A DNA stretch of 5,820 nucleotides. Source: Bacteroidota bacterium (GTDB lineage: Bacteria; Bacteroidota; Bacteroidia; Bacteroidales; CG2-30-32-10). The first letter of the stretch is position 1. Every line of letters starts with the position of its first letter. The notes under the pieces were generated by a model. It had not been told where the DNA came from. It did not search any database and saw only the letters and a list, made by a program, of their open reading frames with translations. Of the stretch, positions 1-5,346 are shown in pieces. The stretch is from NCBI GenBank assembly GCA_013334735.1, contig JAAXXA010000203.1, positions 1 to 5,820 on the forward strand, written 5' to 3'. Position numbers and translations under genes: made by a program.

Positions 1-19
1 TAATTCGTAATTCGTAATT
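1..19. repeat. Tandem heptamer repeat (TAATTCG)2 plus TAATT
   Basis: Two full copies of the heptamer TAATTCG and a partial third copy form the start of the window, and the run may continue beyond the edge. It lies just downstream of the lipoprotein stop codon. An inverted 15-bp copy of part of it (positions 8-22) occurs at 4216-4230 next to the umuD start. The repeat is plain in the sequence; I know of no assigned function. It is not a convincing terminator because it forms no stable GC-containing stem. Confidence 0.6.
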
Positions 20-42
20 GTTTTAATAATTTTTCTCAAAAG

Positions 43-1500
43 CTACTCCTTTTCGTACGCTCCAATATCAGGTGCTACATCAATTGTACGATTATGGTTC
101 AGAATATCGAAAGGAACCCCCTGCCCTATGCTTACATTACCTTTATTAATAGCAGCAGAACCGGAAGTTAGACTATAATCATTTTTGGAAATATCTGTAA
201 ATGCAGGATCGGAATTAACAATACAGTTTGAGAAAAAGCTAGCATCGCCGGTATTTAGCTTTGTTTTTAAAAGGCAGTTTTCAAATTTGTAATTAAAAAC
301 GCCGGCAGATGGATATTTATTTAATACAATTTCCTCTTCTATTGAACCGTAGATTATGCAGTTGCCAAAATATGCATTTTCTAAATTCCGGATTTGAATA
401 TTGTGATCTACATCTTCATAATAATTATTTAGCACAAGCGACTGGGTTTGGCGCGATGAATATGACCAATAGTTTCCTATGGTACAATGCCTGAAATCGT
501 ATTTGCCTCCTATATTGAAAACAACGGCATATTGTCCGCAGTTTGCTATAACACAATTTTTTGCTTCTACCCACGATCCCTGAGCAAGAATTCCGGCTCC
601 ACTCATATTTTCGATTATTGTATTCTCAATTTTAAGAGTAGGCTGTGTAGGGTTAGTTGCAGTAGTATCAACGTGAATGCCTATAATACCGTTTTTAATG
701 ATTGCATGATTTATTTCGTTGTTTTTACTTCCTGCAGATAGCCAGATTTTCCCCCACTGTCCGGGAATGTCTTTGTAGCTCTGTTCAAGTCTGTCGCCCT
801 GAAAAGTAACCGGATTATCTAATGTACCTTCAATTTTTAATGTACCTTCTTTGTAAACCCAAAGTACGCTATTCTTATGAAAATATATACGCGCATTTTC
901 TTTTATTGTAAGAGTACAAGCCGAATCAACAACGGCATATCCGTATATTACATGAGGTTTATCGTTTGTCCAGATAGCGTTGCATTCTATTATTGAATAT
1001 GCTGGGAAATTAGGAGCAAAATGATTTGGAGTATGATAATAAGCATCCTGCCCCCATGCAACAAGCTGTATTTGCTGAATATTACCGTTGGTTTCAAATA
1101 TCAGAGAATCTGAAATTACAAGAGGAGAATTGCTGTTATTTGGATTTACCGTAACTTTTACGAAGATAAAGATACTGTCGTTGGCTTCTATTTCTATATC
1201 ATTTACATTATTTGAAGCTATTCCGTCAATATTTAAAGTAAAATTAGAATTTGCGCCATCAGCGAGCCTGATCGAAGATATTTTGATTCGTTGGTTATAA
1301 GTATTAAATATTTTTAGTTGTTTGGTTGTAGAACCAACTGTAGTAAAAACCGTATCAAAAAATACTGTATCCTTTGAAAAACTTAGTTTAGCTGAAGTAT
1401 CGCTTAAAATTTTATCTTTTTTGCATGAACCTAAAAGGAATAAAGATAAAAATGTTAAAACAGATATTCCAACACTTAATAAAACCAATTTTTTTTTCAT
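43..1500 (-). CDS. Outer-surface lipoprotein with Ig-like N-terminal region and right-handed beta-helix, PDIGAYE C-terminus
   Basis: Predicted 485-aa lipoprotein of unknown substrate. The chosen start (ATG at 1500-1498) gives a classic type II signal: MKKK, a hydrophobic stretch at residues 5-23 and a lipobox LGSC with Cys26 as the lipidated residue. An ATG 21 bases upstream would only add seven polar/aromatic residues before the signal. Residues about 38-150 (including SFSKDTVFFDTVFTTVGS) resemble the beta-sandwich found at the front of many Bacteroidota lipoproteins. Residues about 180-430 contain short repeated beta segments with N-rich turns, typical of a right-handed parallel beta-helix. 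The C-terminus (SAAINKGN near 448-455, PDIGAYE at 477-483) matches the ending of choice-of-anchor Q type proteins. The start carries nine consecutive A residues after ATG. It lies 201 bases after the SRAP gene and is probably transcribed separately. Family assignment is firm; binding or enzymatic role is unknown. Confidence 0.85.
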   Translation of the reverse strand: MKKKLVLLSVGISVLTFLSLFLLGSCKKDKILSDTSAKLSFSKDTVFFDTVFTTVGSTTKQLKIFNTYNQRIKISSIRLADGANSNFTLNIDGIASNNVNDIEIEANDSIFIFVKVTVNPNNSNSPLVISDSLIFETNGNIQQIQLVAWGQDAYYHTPNHFAPNFPAYSIIECNAIWTNDKPHVIYGYAVVDSACTLTIKENARIYFHKNSVLWVYKEGTLKIEGTLDNPVTFQGDRLEQSYKDIPGQWGKIWLSAGSKNNEINHAIIKNGIIGIHVDTTATNPTQPTLKIENTIIENMSGAGILAQGSWVEAKNCVIANCGQYAVVFNIGGKYDFRHCTIGNYWSYSSRQTQSLVLNNYYEDVDHNIQIRNLENAYFGNCIIYGSIEEEIVLNKYPSAGVFNYKFENCLLKTKLNTGDASFFSNCIVNSDPAFTDISKNDYSLTSGSAAINKGNVSIGQGVPFDILNHNRTIDVAPDIGAYEKE

Positions 1501-1513
1501 TGTATAATATAAC

Positions 1514-1632
1514 TGAACCATGCGGGTTCATATGTTTATCGAAATTTATTAATATTCAATTGTTCGACCTCGTAGAGGTCGCAGACTATTATATTGTATT
1601 CGTTTTTATATACCTACGATGCCTCTGGCATC
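1514..1632. repeat. Array of three short hairpins at regular 51-52 nt spacing
   Basis: Three perfect short inverted repeats lie between the SRAP gene and the lipoprotein gene. Hairpin 1 is TGAACC/GGTTCA (1514-1519, 1525-1530, 5-nt loop). Hairpin 2 is CGACCTC/GAGGTCG (1565-1571, 1575-1581, loop GTA). Hairpin 3 is GATGCC/GGCATC (1618-1623, 1627-1632, loop TCT). Their centres are 51 and 52 nt apart, separated by AT-rich spacers of 34 and 36 nt. The stems differ in sequence while size and spacing are kept. Clusters of this style recur, from memory, in intergenic regions of Bacteroidota genomes; the family identity is not proven here. Hairpin 1 ends 14 nt upstream of the lipoprotein start codon. 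Confidence 0.65.
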
Positions 1633-1652
1633 AAACGAAAACCAATATTTTG

Positions 1653-1660
1653 CAAATATA
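1653..1660 (-). promoter_or_regulatory. Possible -7 promoter element for the lipoprotein gene
   Basis: On the minus strand this reads TATATTTG, an exact match to the Bacteroidota -7 consensus TAnnTTTG. No TTG lies at the usual 19-21 bp upstream (the nearest is 12 bp away at 1675-1673), so the promoter is incomplete. If used, transcription would start near 1647 and the leader of about 147 nt would contain the three hairpins. Confidence 0.3.
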
Positions 1661-1701
1661 TCATTTTAAAGACAACTCATAAAATGGAGTTTTATTTTAA
1701 A

Positions 1702-2316
1702 TTATTCTTTTAAAGCGATTAATTCAGTATCAATTTGTTTAAAATTTTCAAATGGATAATTTGAAAGCCAGTTTAATTCGTTGTCTTTATTCAATATTAC
1801 AGGCATTCTTTTTTTTGAGTTATGAATAACACTCATTTGTTCGTTTGCCTCTGTTGTTACTATTGAATATGTATTGATTATTTCGCCACTTCCTTTATCA
1901 GTCCATTCCGACCAAAGCCCTGCAAAAGCAAAAAGTTCATTATCGGGCAATGTTATCAGGTATTTCTGTTTATGCTTACCTTTGGGATCGAGCCATTGCC
2001 ATTCATAAAATCCATCTGAAATAATCAAACATCTGTTCTTTACAACTCCTTTAAATGCGGGCTTTTCGTTTAATGTCTCAATTTTCGCATTAAGTGTATA
2101 TTGTTTGATGCTATCGTCTTTAGCCCAATTTGGTATTAAGCCCCATTGGTAATGCTGAATGAGTGATTTATTATTGCTAGCAATCACAGGTGTTTTGGGA
2201 TGTGTAAAACCATTAAAATTAATGTTGGCTTCAAACATTTGTTTGTTTACAATTTTTGCATTAAACCTGTTTTCAAGTTCTATTGCCTTTTTAGATTGTA
2301 GGAAAAAAAAACACAT
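1702..2316 (-). CDS. SRAP (YedK/HMCES-like) SOS response-associated protein
   Basis: Predicted 204-aa SRAP-domain protein, a family that covalently links its N-terminal Cys2 to abasic sites in single-stranded DNA and so protects them. The ATG at 2316-2314 is chosen because it exposes Cys2 (MCFFF) and shares its A with the umuC stop codon (TAATG); a longer reading to 2391 would bury the cysteine. Residues matching the YedK active site are Cys2, Asn76 in NAKIET, Glu105 in GFYEW and His165 in IHNSKKRMPVIL. WGLIPNWAK (58-66) and PAFK (86-89) are also family-typical. The usual CGR start is replaced by CFF, and GFTHPKTPVI (36-45) stands where YedK has its NVAPG segment, which suggests a Bacteroidota subfamily. 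Nine consecutive T bases on the coding strand (2311-2303) cover codons 2-5, just after the catalytic cysteine codon begins. Last gene of the umuD-umuC operon. Confidence 0.92.
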   Translation of the reverse strand: MCFFFLQSKKAIELENRFNAKIVNKQMFEANINFNGFTHPKTPVIASNNKSLIQHYQWGLIPNWAKDDSIKQYTLNAKIETLNEKPAFKGVVKNRCLIISDGFYEWQWLDPKGKHKQKYLITLPDNELFAFAGLWSEWTDKGSGEIINTYSIVTTEANEQMSVIHNSKKRMPVILNKDNELNWLSNYPFENFKQIDTELIALKE

Positions 2317-2318
2317 TA
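2314..2318 (-). promoter_or_regulatory. TAATG stop/start overlap between umuC and the SRAP gene
   Basis: The umuC stop TAA (2318-2316) and the SRAP start ATG (2316-2314) share one base. Such junctions commonly let terminating ribosomes restart on the next gene. This supports co-translation and fixes the SRAP start. Confidence 0.85.
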
Positions 2319-3575
2319 TGATTTTATTGAAATTATTTCGTTTAATTTGGTAGAATATCGTGGCGAAAGACGCTCCTGCCGCATTTTCCAAACCCTATCC
2401 ATATCTTGCGATGCCAATTTTAATTTTTGCTGTCCGAATGCTCTGTTTAGCTTGTCAATCACAGCCATAAGAATTTTGTGCTTCGGATTACTGTTCTCAA
2501 ATAATGCAATTTGACTTGCATCTTCCTGAGAAAAATCCATTACAATTACACCTGCCTTTTTGTATTGATAACCTTTTATGAATATTTGTTTTAGTCCCCT
2601 GCAGGCATATTCTGCAATCTCTATACTTGAGTTTGTGGGAAATGGCAATTTCACAATAATATTTTTGCTATATTGTTTTAAATCCCTACGATTACCATTG
2701 GTGTGAACAAATACCATAAGAGCATTGCAGCATGAATGCTGGCTCCGTAATTTTTCGGCACAACTCACAGCGAAAGTAACCACTCTCTCATTCAATTGTT
2801 CAAATTCGGTATAATTTTTTTCAAACGAACGCGTGGTTGCAATATTTTTTTTAGCCTTTGCAATTTCCATATTTAGTACAGGATTGCCTTCCAGTTCCTG
2901 CTTTAAGCGAAGTTCTACTACCGACATATTCTTTTTGACCCATTCGGTATTAAGCTGAGTAAATTCATAAGCATTATTAACGCCTATTTTTTTTAACCTT
3001 TTGGCAAGTTGCCTTCCAATGCCCCAAACATCTTCAACAGGAAGCCACTTTAACGCTTTAACGCGTTTATCATCATCATCAATAATATAAACACCTTTTG
3101 TTTTATCGAAGAATTTTTTAGCAATTTTATTAGCAACTTTCGACAATACCTTAGTGTGAGCAAAGCCAACACTTACAGGTATTCCGGTTGATTTTAAAAT
3201 GGTTTTTCTGATTTTTTCACCATATTCCTGAAAATTAATATAATCGCAGCCGTCAAATTTCAAAAAGGCTTCATCAATGCTATAAATTTCTATATCAGGG
3301 GCAAATGAATCAAGTATGCTCATAACCCTTGCGCTCATGTCGCCATACAAGGCGAAATTGGAAGAGAAAACATTAATATTATTTTCAGTAAATATTTTTT
3401 CGAACTGATAAGCCACGGCGCCCATAGGTATTCCAAACGCTTTTGCTTCGTTGCTGCGGGCAATAACACAACCATCGTTATTCGACAAAACAACAATAGG
3501 TTTGCCATTGAGATCGGGTCTAAAAACCCGCTCACAGGAAGCGAAAAAATTATTACAGTCTATTAATGCAAACAT
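2316..3575 (-). CDS. umuC: DNA polymerase V catalytic subunit UmuC (Y-family translesion polymerase)
   Basis: Complete 419-aa Y-family polymerase, close to the 422 aa of E. coli UmuC. It copies past damaged bases in complex with cleaved UmuD. The metal-binding residues are Asp6 (FALIDCNNF) and Asp101-Glu102 (YSIDEAF), with Phe11 in the steric-gate position. SNNDGCVIAR (31-40) is a strong UmuC signature. VEDVWGIGRQLAKRL (180-194) is the thumb helix-hairpin-helix region. The little-finger domain spans about 240-350 and is followed by a canonical beta-clamp motif QIALF (355-359). The end, WKMRQERLSPRYSTK (396-410), matches the DUF4113 tail of UmuC. The ATG at 3575-3573 aligns with the E. coli start. 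Unusually, it is separated from umuD by 186 bases, which appear to be an insertion, while its 3' end is tightly coupled to the SRAP gene. All key residues are intact, so the enzyme should be active if translated. Confidence 0.96.
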   Translation of the reverse strand: MFALIDCNNFFASCERVFRPDLNGKPIVVLSNNDGCVIARSNEAKAFGIPMGAVAYQFEKIFTENNINVFSSNFALYGDMSARVMSILDSFAPDIEIYSIDEAFLKFDGCDYINFQEYGEKIRKTILKSTGIPVSVGFAHTKVLSKVANKIAKKFFDKTKGVYIIDDDDKRVKALKWLPVEDVWGIGRQLAKRLKKIGVNNAYEFTQLNTEWVKKNMSVVELRLKQELEGNPVLNMEIAKAKKNIATTRSFEKNYTEFEQLNERVVTFAVSCAEKLRSQHSCCNALMVFVHTNGNRRDLKQYSKNIIVKLPFPTNSSIEIAEYACRGLKQIFIKGYQYKKAGVIVMDFSQEDASQIALFENSNPKHKILMAVIDKLNRAFGQQKLKLASQDMDRVWKMRQERLSPRYSTKLNEIISIKS

Positions 3576-3645
3576 TACATGGTGTTTAAAAGAAACTAAA
3601 AAACTGTTTTGAATTTTTATATCACTTACGTTTTGCTACTAATCT

Positions 3646-3762
3646 TTAAAAGTCACTCAGAGCCGTTCCCCATCCTGAGGAGCGCAGCGTCTCGAAGGAC
3701 GGAACGTGTGGAAGAGTGGCTATTCGGTTAACTCCGCTCAATAAACATTTTTGAACAAACAT
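3646..3762 (-). other. 38-codon residual frame starting at the ancestral umuC start
   Basis: The ATG that overlaps the umuD stop (3762-3760) still begins with Met-Phe, the first two residues of UmuC, and then runs into the insertion for a total of 38 codons, ending at TAA (3648-3646). If translational coupling from umuD persists, ribosomes would make this short peptide instead of UmuC. The part encoded by the palindrome (PSFETLRSSGWG) looks like chance coding of a repeat. I do not propose a functional protein. Confidence 0.4.
3651..3721. repeat. GC-rich REP-like nested palindrome inside the umuD-umuC insert
   Basis: The core arms CGTTCC (3664-3669) and GGAACG (3701-3706) enclose TCCTGAG (3673-3679) facing CTC plus AGGA (3691-3699), giving a long imperfect hairpin. 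Outside it AGTCACTC (3651-3658) faces GAGTGGCT (3714-3721) with one G-T type mismatch. The central part, ATCCTGAGGAGCGCAGCG, belongs to a repeat motif that I recall as widespread in intergenic DNA. In the umuD-umuC transcript it would form a strong structure that could reduce read-through, although no clear U-tract follows it. Confidence 0.65.
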
Positions 3763-4211
3763 TACACAGATTTTATAACGTGAACAACTATACCCCAAAC
3801 AATAAAATCGTTTTCCTCCGTAACTTTTATCGGTTTATAATCATTATTAGCAGGCATAAGCCAGCAGCAGTCTTTGTCAAGTATAATGCGTTTAATGGTA
3901 AACTCACCATCGATGAAACAAACTGCAATCTTACCATTTTGGGGTTCAAGGCTTTTGTCGATTATAAGCAAGTCGCCGTTATTTATTCCTGAATCTTTCA
4001 TAGAATCGCCTTTTACTCTTCCAAAAAAGGTTGAAGAAGGGTTTTTTATAAGTTCTTTGTTCAGATCAATGGCAACATCAATAAAATCATTTGCCGGCGA
4101 TGGAAAGCCCGCGCTAATTCCTTTATCAATCAATGGTAATTCAAGCATCGTTTCGGTAGAACAGGAAAAAATGTCGAGAGTTTTTGTATTATGAAGATTT
4201 AAGAGTTTCAT
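3762..4211 (-). CDS. umuD: UmuD, self-cleaving subunit of translesion DNA polymerase V (LexA/S24 peptidase fold)
   Basis: Complete 149-aa UmuD. After RecA-stimulated self-cleavage, the C-terminal fragment binds UmuC and activates mutagenic translesion synthesis. The cleavage motif AGFPSP puts the scissile bond at Ala34-Gly35. The catalytic serine is Ser70 in GDSMKDSG and the general-base lysine is Lys107 in GEFTIKR. These positions are each 10 higher than in E. coli UmuD (24/25, 60, 97), so the N-terminal arm is about ten residues longer. The ATG at 4211-4209 is preferred over an in-frame TTG at 4220-4218, which would only add three residues. No helix-turn-helix domain is present, so it is not a LexA repressor. 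Its stop codon lies in one copy of the 11-bp repeat that flanks the insertion before umuC. A well-formed promoter lies about 110 nt upstream of the start codon. Confidence 0.95.
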   Translation of the reverse strand: MKLLNLHNTKTLDIFSCSTETMLELPLIDKGISAGFPSPANDFIDVAIDLNKELIKNPSSTFFGRVKGDSMKDSGINNGDLLIIDKSLEPQNGKIAVCFIDGEFTIKRIILDKDCCWLMPANNDYKPIKVTEENDFIVWGIVVHVIKSV

Positions 4212-4215
4212 TAAT

Positions 4216-4230
4216 AACAATTACGAATTA
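4216..4230. repeat. Inverted copy of the window-start heptamer repeat
   Basis: AACAATTACGAATTA here is the exact reverse complement of positions 8-22. It lies four bases upstream of the umuD start codon, so on the coding strand it occupies the ribosome-binding region. The two copies bracket the block umuD-umuC-SRAP-lipoprotein in inverted orientation. The sequence is AT-rich, and dispersed copies may be common in the genome. Confidence 0.5.
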
Positions 4231-4234
4231 TCAA

Positions 4235-4248
4235 TTCGCCGCGGCGAA
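4235..4248. promoter_or_regulatory. 14-bp perfect GC-rich palindrome in the umuD leader
   Basis: TTCGCCGCGGCGAA is a perfect palindrome standing out in an AT-rich leader, 24-37 nt upstream of the umuD start codon. It could be a repressor operator (for example for an SOS regulator), an RNA hairpin that hides the start region, or a short REP-type repeat. The palindrome is certain; the role is not. Confidence 0.5.
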
Positions 4249-4318
4249 CGAATTAAGAGAACAAGATTACTGGTTTTCTCTCAATTTTATACGTAAACAA
4301 CTTGCATCGCTGTGAAAG

Positions 4319-4348
4319 CAAAGATAATAAAAAGTAATATATTTTCAA
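4319..4348 (-). promoter_or_regulatory. Bacteroidota-type promoter for the umuD-umuC-SRAP operon
   Basis: On the minus strand, TTG (4348-4346) is followed after 19 bp by TATCTTTG (4326-4319), an exact match to the -33/-7 consensus TTG-N19-21-TAnnTTTG of the housekeeping sigma factor in Bacteroidota. Transcription would start around 4312, giving a leader of about 100 nt before the umuD ATG. Confidence 0.65.
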
Positions 4349-4435
4349 AATAACTCTAATCTGAATTATTATTCGCTTACTTTTTTATTTTAAAAGTGCT
4401 CATGAGTCGCTACGCTAAGTTCACAAACTTACTCA

Positions 4436-4556
4436 AATTTCTCTAAAACTCCTGATGATCTTGTCATTTCGAGTGTTAACGAGAAATCTTTTAAATAGAA
4501 CCTATTAGATTTCTCCTATCGTCGAAATGACAAATGTATTGAGTTTTAAAGAAATT
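4436..4556. repeat. 121-bp nested inverted repeat downstream of batE, possible terminator or MITE-like element
   Basis: Three pairs of arms are nested. The outer arms (4436-4451 and 4541-4556) match at 15 of 16 positions. The middle arms TTGTCATTTCGA (4461-4472) and TCGAAATGACAA (4522-4533) are perfect, as are the inner arms GAGAAATCT (4481-4489) and AGATTTCTC (4507-4515). The middle and inner motifs resemble a GTCATTTCGAG-type repeat that I recall from many Bacteroidota genomes. As RNA it would fold into a long hairpin starting 37 nt after the batE stop, so it may end the bat transcript. Confidence 0.75.
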
Positions 4557-4593
4557 CATGAATTATTCAGGCTAAGAAACTGTTTTGATTTTT

Positions 4594-5346
4594 TCAGATA
4601 ACTTTAAACACGGCAGTATTTACCCAGCCCACGGTACCATTGGCAATTTTAATTTCACTCCATTCGGACACACTATCAATTACTTTAACTTTTGTGCCTT
4701 CATGAATTACAAACAGATCTGTACTGTTATTATCGGGAGAGCTTTTGGCAGTTACAGACGGACTGAAAATTATAGCTTCTTTGGTGTTATTAAAAGCAGA
4801 ATATTGAGTTTGAGCAAGTAAAAAGAATTTTACTGATATTGCTAATGCTATTAAAGCGCACCAAAAAGCAATTTTGCGGAGTTTTAATATTTTTGAAAAA
4901 AGGTAAATTGTGAAAAAAGCAAGAAAAATAATTGTCATTATAATTACTAACACGGCCCAAGTGTTAAATGAAAAAATATTTGCAAAGCCTTTCCACCAAC
5001 GAACAAAGAATATCTCAGGAATAGCATCTATTTTGTCAACAATTTTTGTATTGGCAATTTTTAGGTTAAAATTAATGTCTTCGTCGCCGGGTTTAAGCTT
5101 TTTAGCCTTTTCATAATACAAAATAGCTGAAGGATAATCGTTTAATTTGAAACATGAGTTGCCAATATTATAGTATAGTTCGGCGGATTCATATCCGGTT
5201 TTAACAACTTTATAGTAGCTGTCGTAAGCTTCCTGATAAAACTTAGATGTATAAGCTTTGTTGCCTTTCTCAATAAATGTTGCATTGTCGTCAGCGAACG
5301 CACCTAAGGATATAAAAAGTAATATACTTATAAATATGCTTTTCAT
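4594..5346 (-). CDS. batE: BatE-like TPR and SH3 domain membrane protein
   Basis: Complete 250-aa protein of the Bacteroides-aerotolerance (Bat) operon type. Residues 1-18 form a Sec signal peptide ending in GAFA. Residues about 22-90 contain two tetratricopeptide repeats (FIEKGNKAYTSKFYQEAYDS and AELYYNIGNSCFKLNDYPSA). Two membrane segments follow at about 129-150 and 158-179. The C-terminal part (about 190-250) is a bacterial SH3-like domain with VTAKSSPD and the ending GTVGWVNTAVF. Signal peptide and TPR placement put the repeats in the periplasm. Bat proteins are linked to oxidative-stress tolerance together with MoxR ATPase and von Willebrand proteins, but the molecular role of BatE is not settled. 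The ATG overlaps the batD stop in ATGA (5346-5343), which fixes the start. It appears to be the last gene of its operon. Confidence 0.88.
   Translation of the reverse strand: MKSIFISILLFISLGAFADDNATFIEKGNKAYTSKFYQEAYDSYYKVVKTGYESAELYYNIGNSCFKLNDYPSAILYYEKAKKLKPGDEDINFNLKIANTKIVDKIDAIPEIFFVRWWKGFANIFSFNTWAVLVIIMTIIFLAFFTIYLFSKILKLRKIAFWCALIALAISVKFFLLAQTQYSAFNNTKEAIIFSPSVTAKSSPDNNSTDLFVIHEGTKVKVIDSVSEWSEIKIANGTVGWVNTAVFKVI
5343..5346 (-). promoter_or_regulatory. ATGA overlap between batD stop and batE start
   Basis: The batE ATG (5346-5344) and the batD TGA (5345-5343) overlap by four bases, a common arrangement for translational coupling. Confidence 0.85.

Larger units (their letters stand above)
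3569..3766. mobile_element. REP/MITE-like insertion (176 bp) between 11-bp direct repeats, separating umuD from umuC
   Basis: The 11-mer CAAACATTACA occurs exactly at 3569-3579 (over the umuC start) and at 3756-3766 (over the umuD stop). On the minus strand each copy contains TAATG. Deleting one repeat plus the 176 bp between them (3580-3755) yields a single umuD-TAATG-umuC junction, in which the umuD stop overlaps the umuC start by one base. This is what a target-site duplication would look like. The insert carries no open frame of transposase size and no clear long terminal inverted repeats; only a short TGTTTA lies near each end in inverted orientation. It contains a GC-rich palindrome at 3664-3706. 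The direct repeat is seen; the insertion history is inferred. Confidence 0.7.
4212..4593. other. 382-base gene-free region between batE and umuD
   Basis: No convincing coding frame is present. From the batE side it holds a 17-bp motif (4572-4588) also found in the umuD-umuC insert, a nested inverted repeat (4436-4556), a stretch with the 8-bp palindrome CTCATGAG (4399-4406), the umuD promoter (4348-4319), a leader with the inverted repeat AGAGAA/TTCTCT (4256-4261, 4276-4281), a 14-bp palindrome (4235-4248) and a heptamer-type repeat (4216-4230). Confidence 0.75.

Noticed and set aside
1679..1695. ATAAAA/TTTTAT stem after the SRAP stop as a terminator
   Set aside because: The stem is six A-T pairs only, too weak to support a terminator call.
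1501..1701. CRISPR-like array, because of evenly spaced palindromes
   Set aside because: The three stems have different sequences, so there is no direct repeat unit, and no cas gene is present.
2317..2391. N-terminal extension of the SRAP gene to an upstream start at 2391
   Set aside because: It would overlap the 3' end of umuC by 76 bases and bury the cysteine that must be residue 2 for SRAP chemistry. The TAATG junction gives the correct start.
3335..3535. 66-codon minus-strand frame overlapping umuC
   Set aside because: It lies wholly inside the conserved UmuC coding sequence in another frame and has no recognisable features.
3874..4194. 106-codon plus-strand frame opposite umuD
   Set aside because: It is the antisense shadow of a conserved umuD gene, with no domain or start signal of its own.
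4212..4220. TTG start for umuD at 4220
   Set aside because: It adds only three residues, is a rare start codon, and the ATG at 4211 gives a good UmuD N-terminus.
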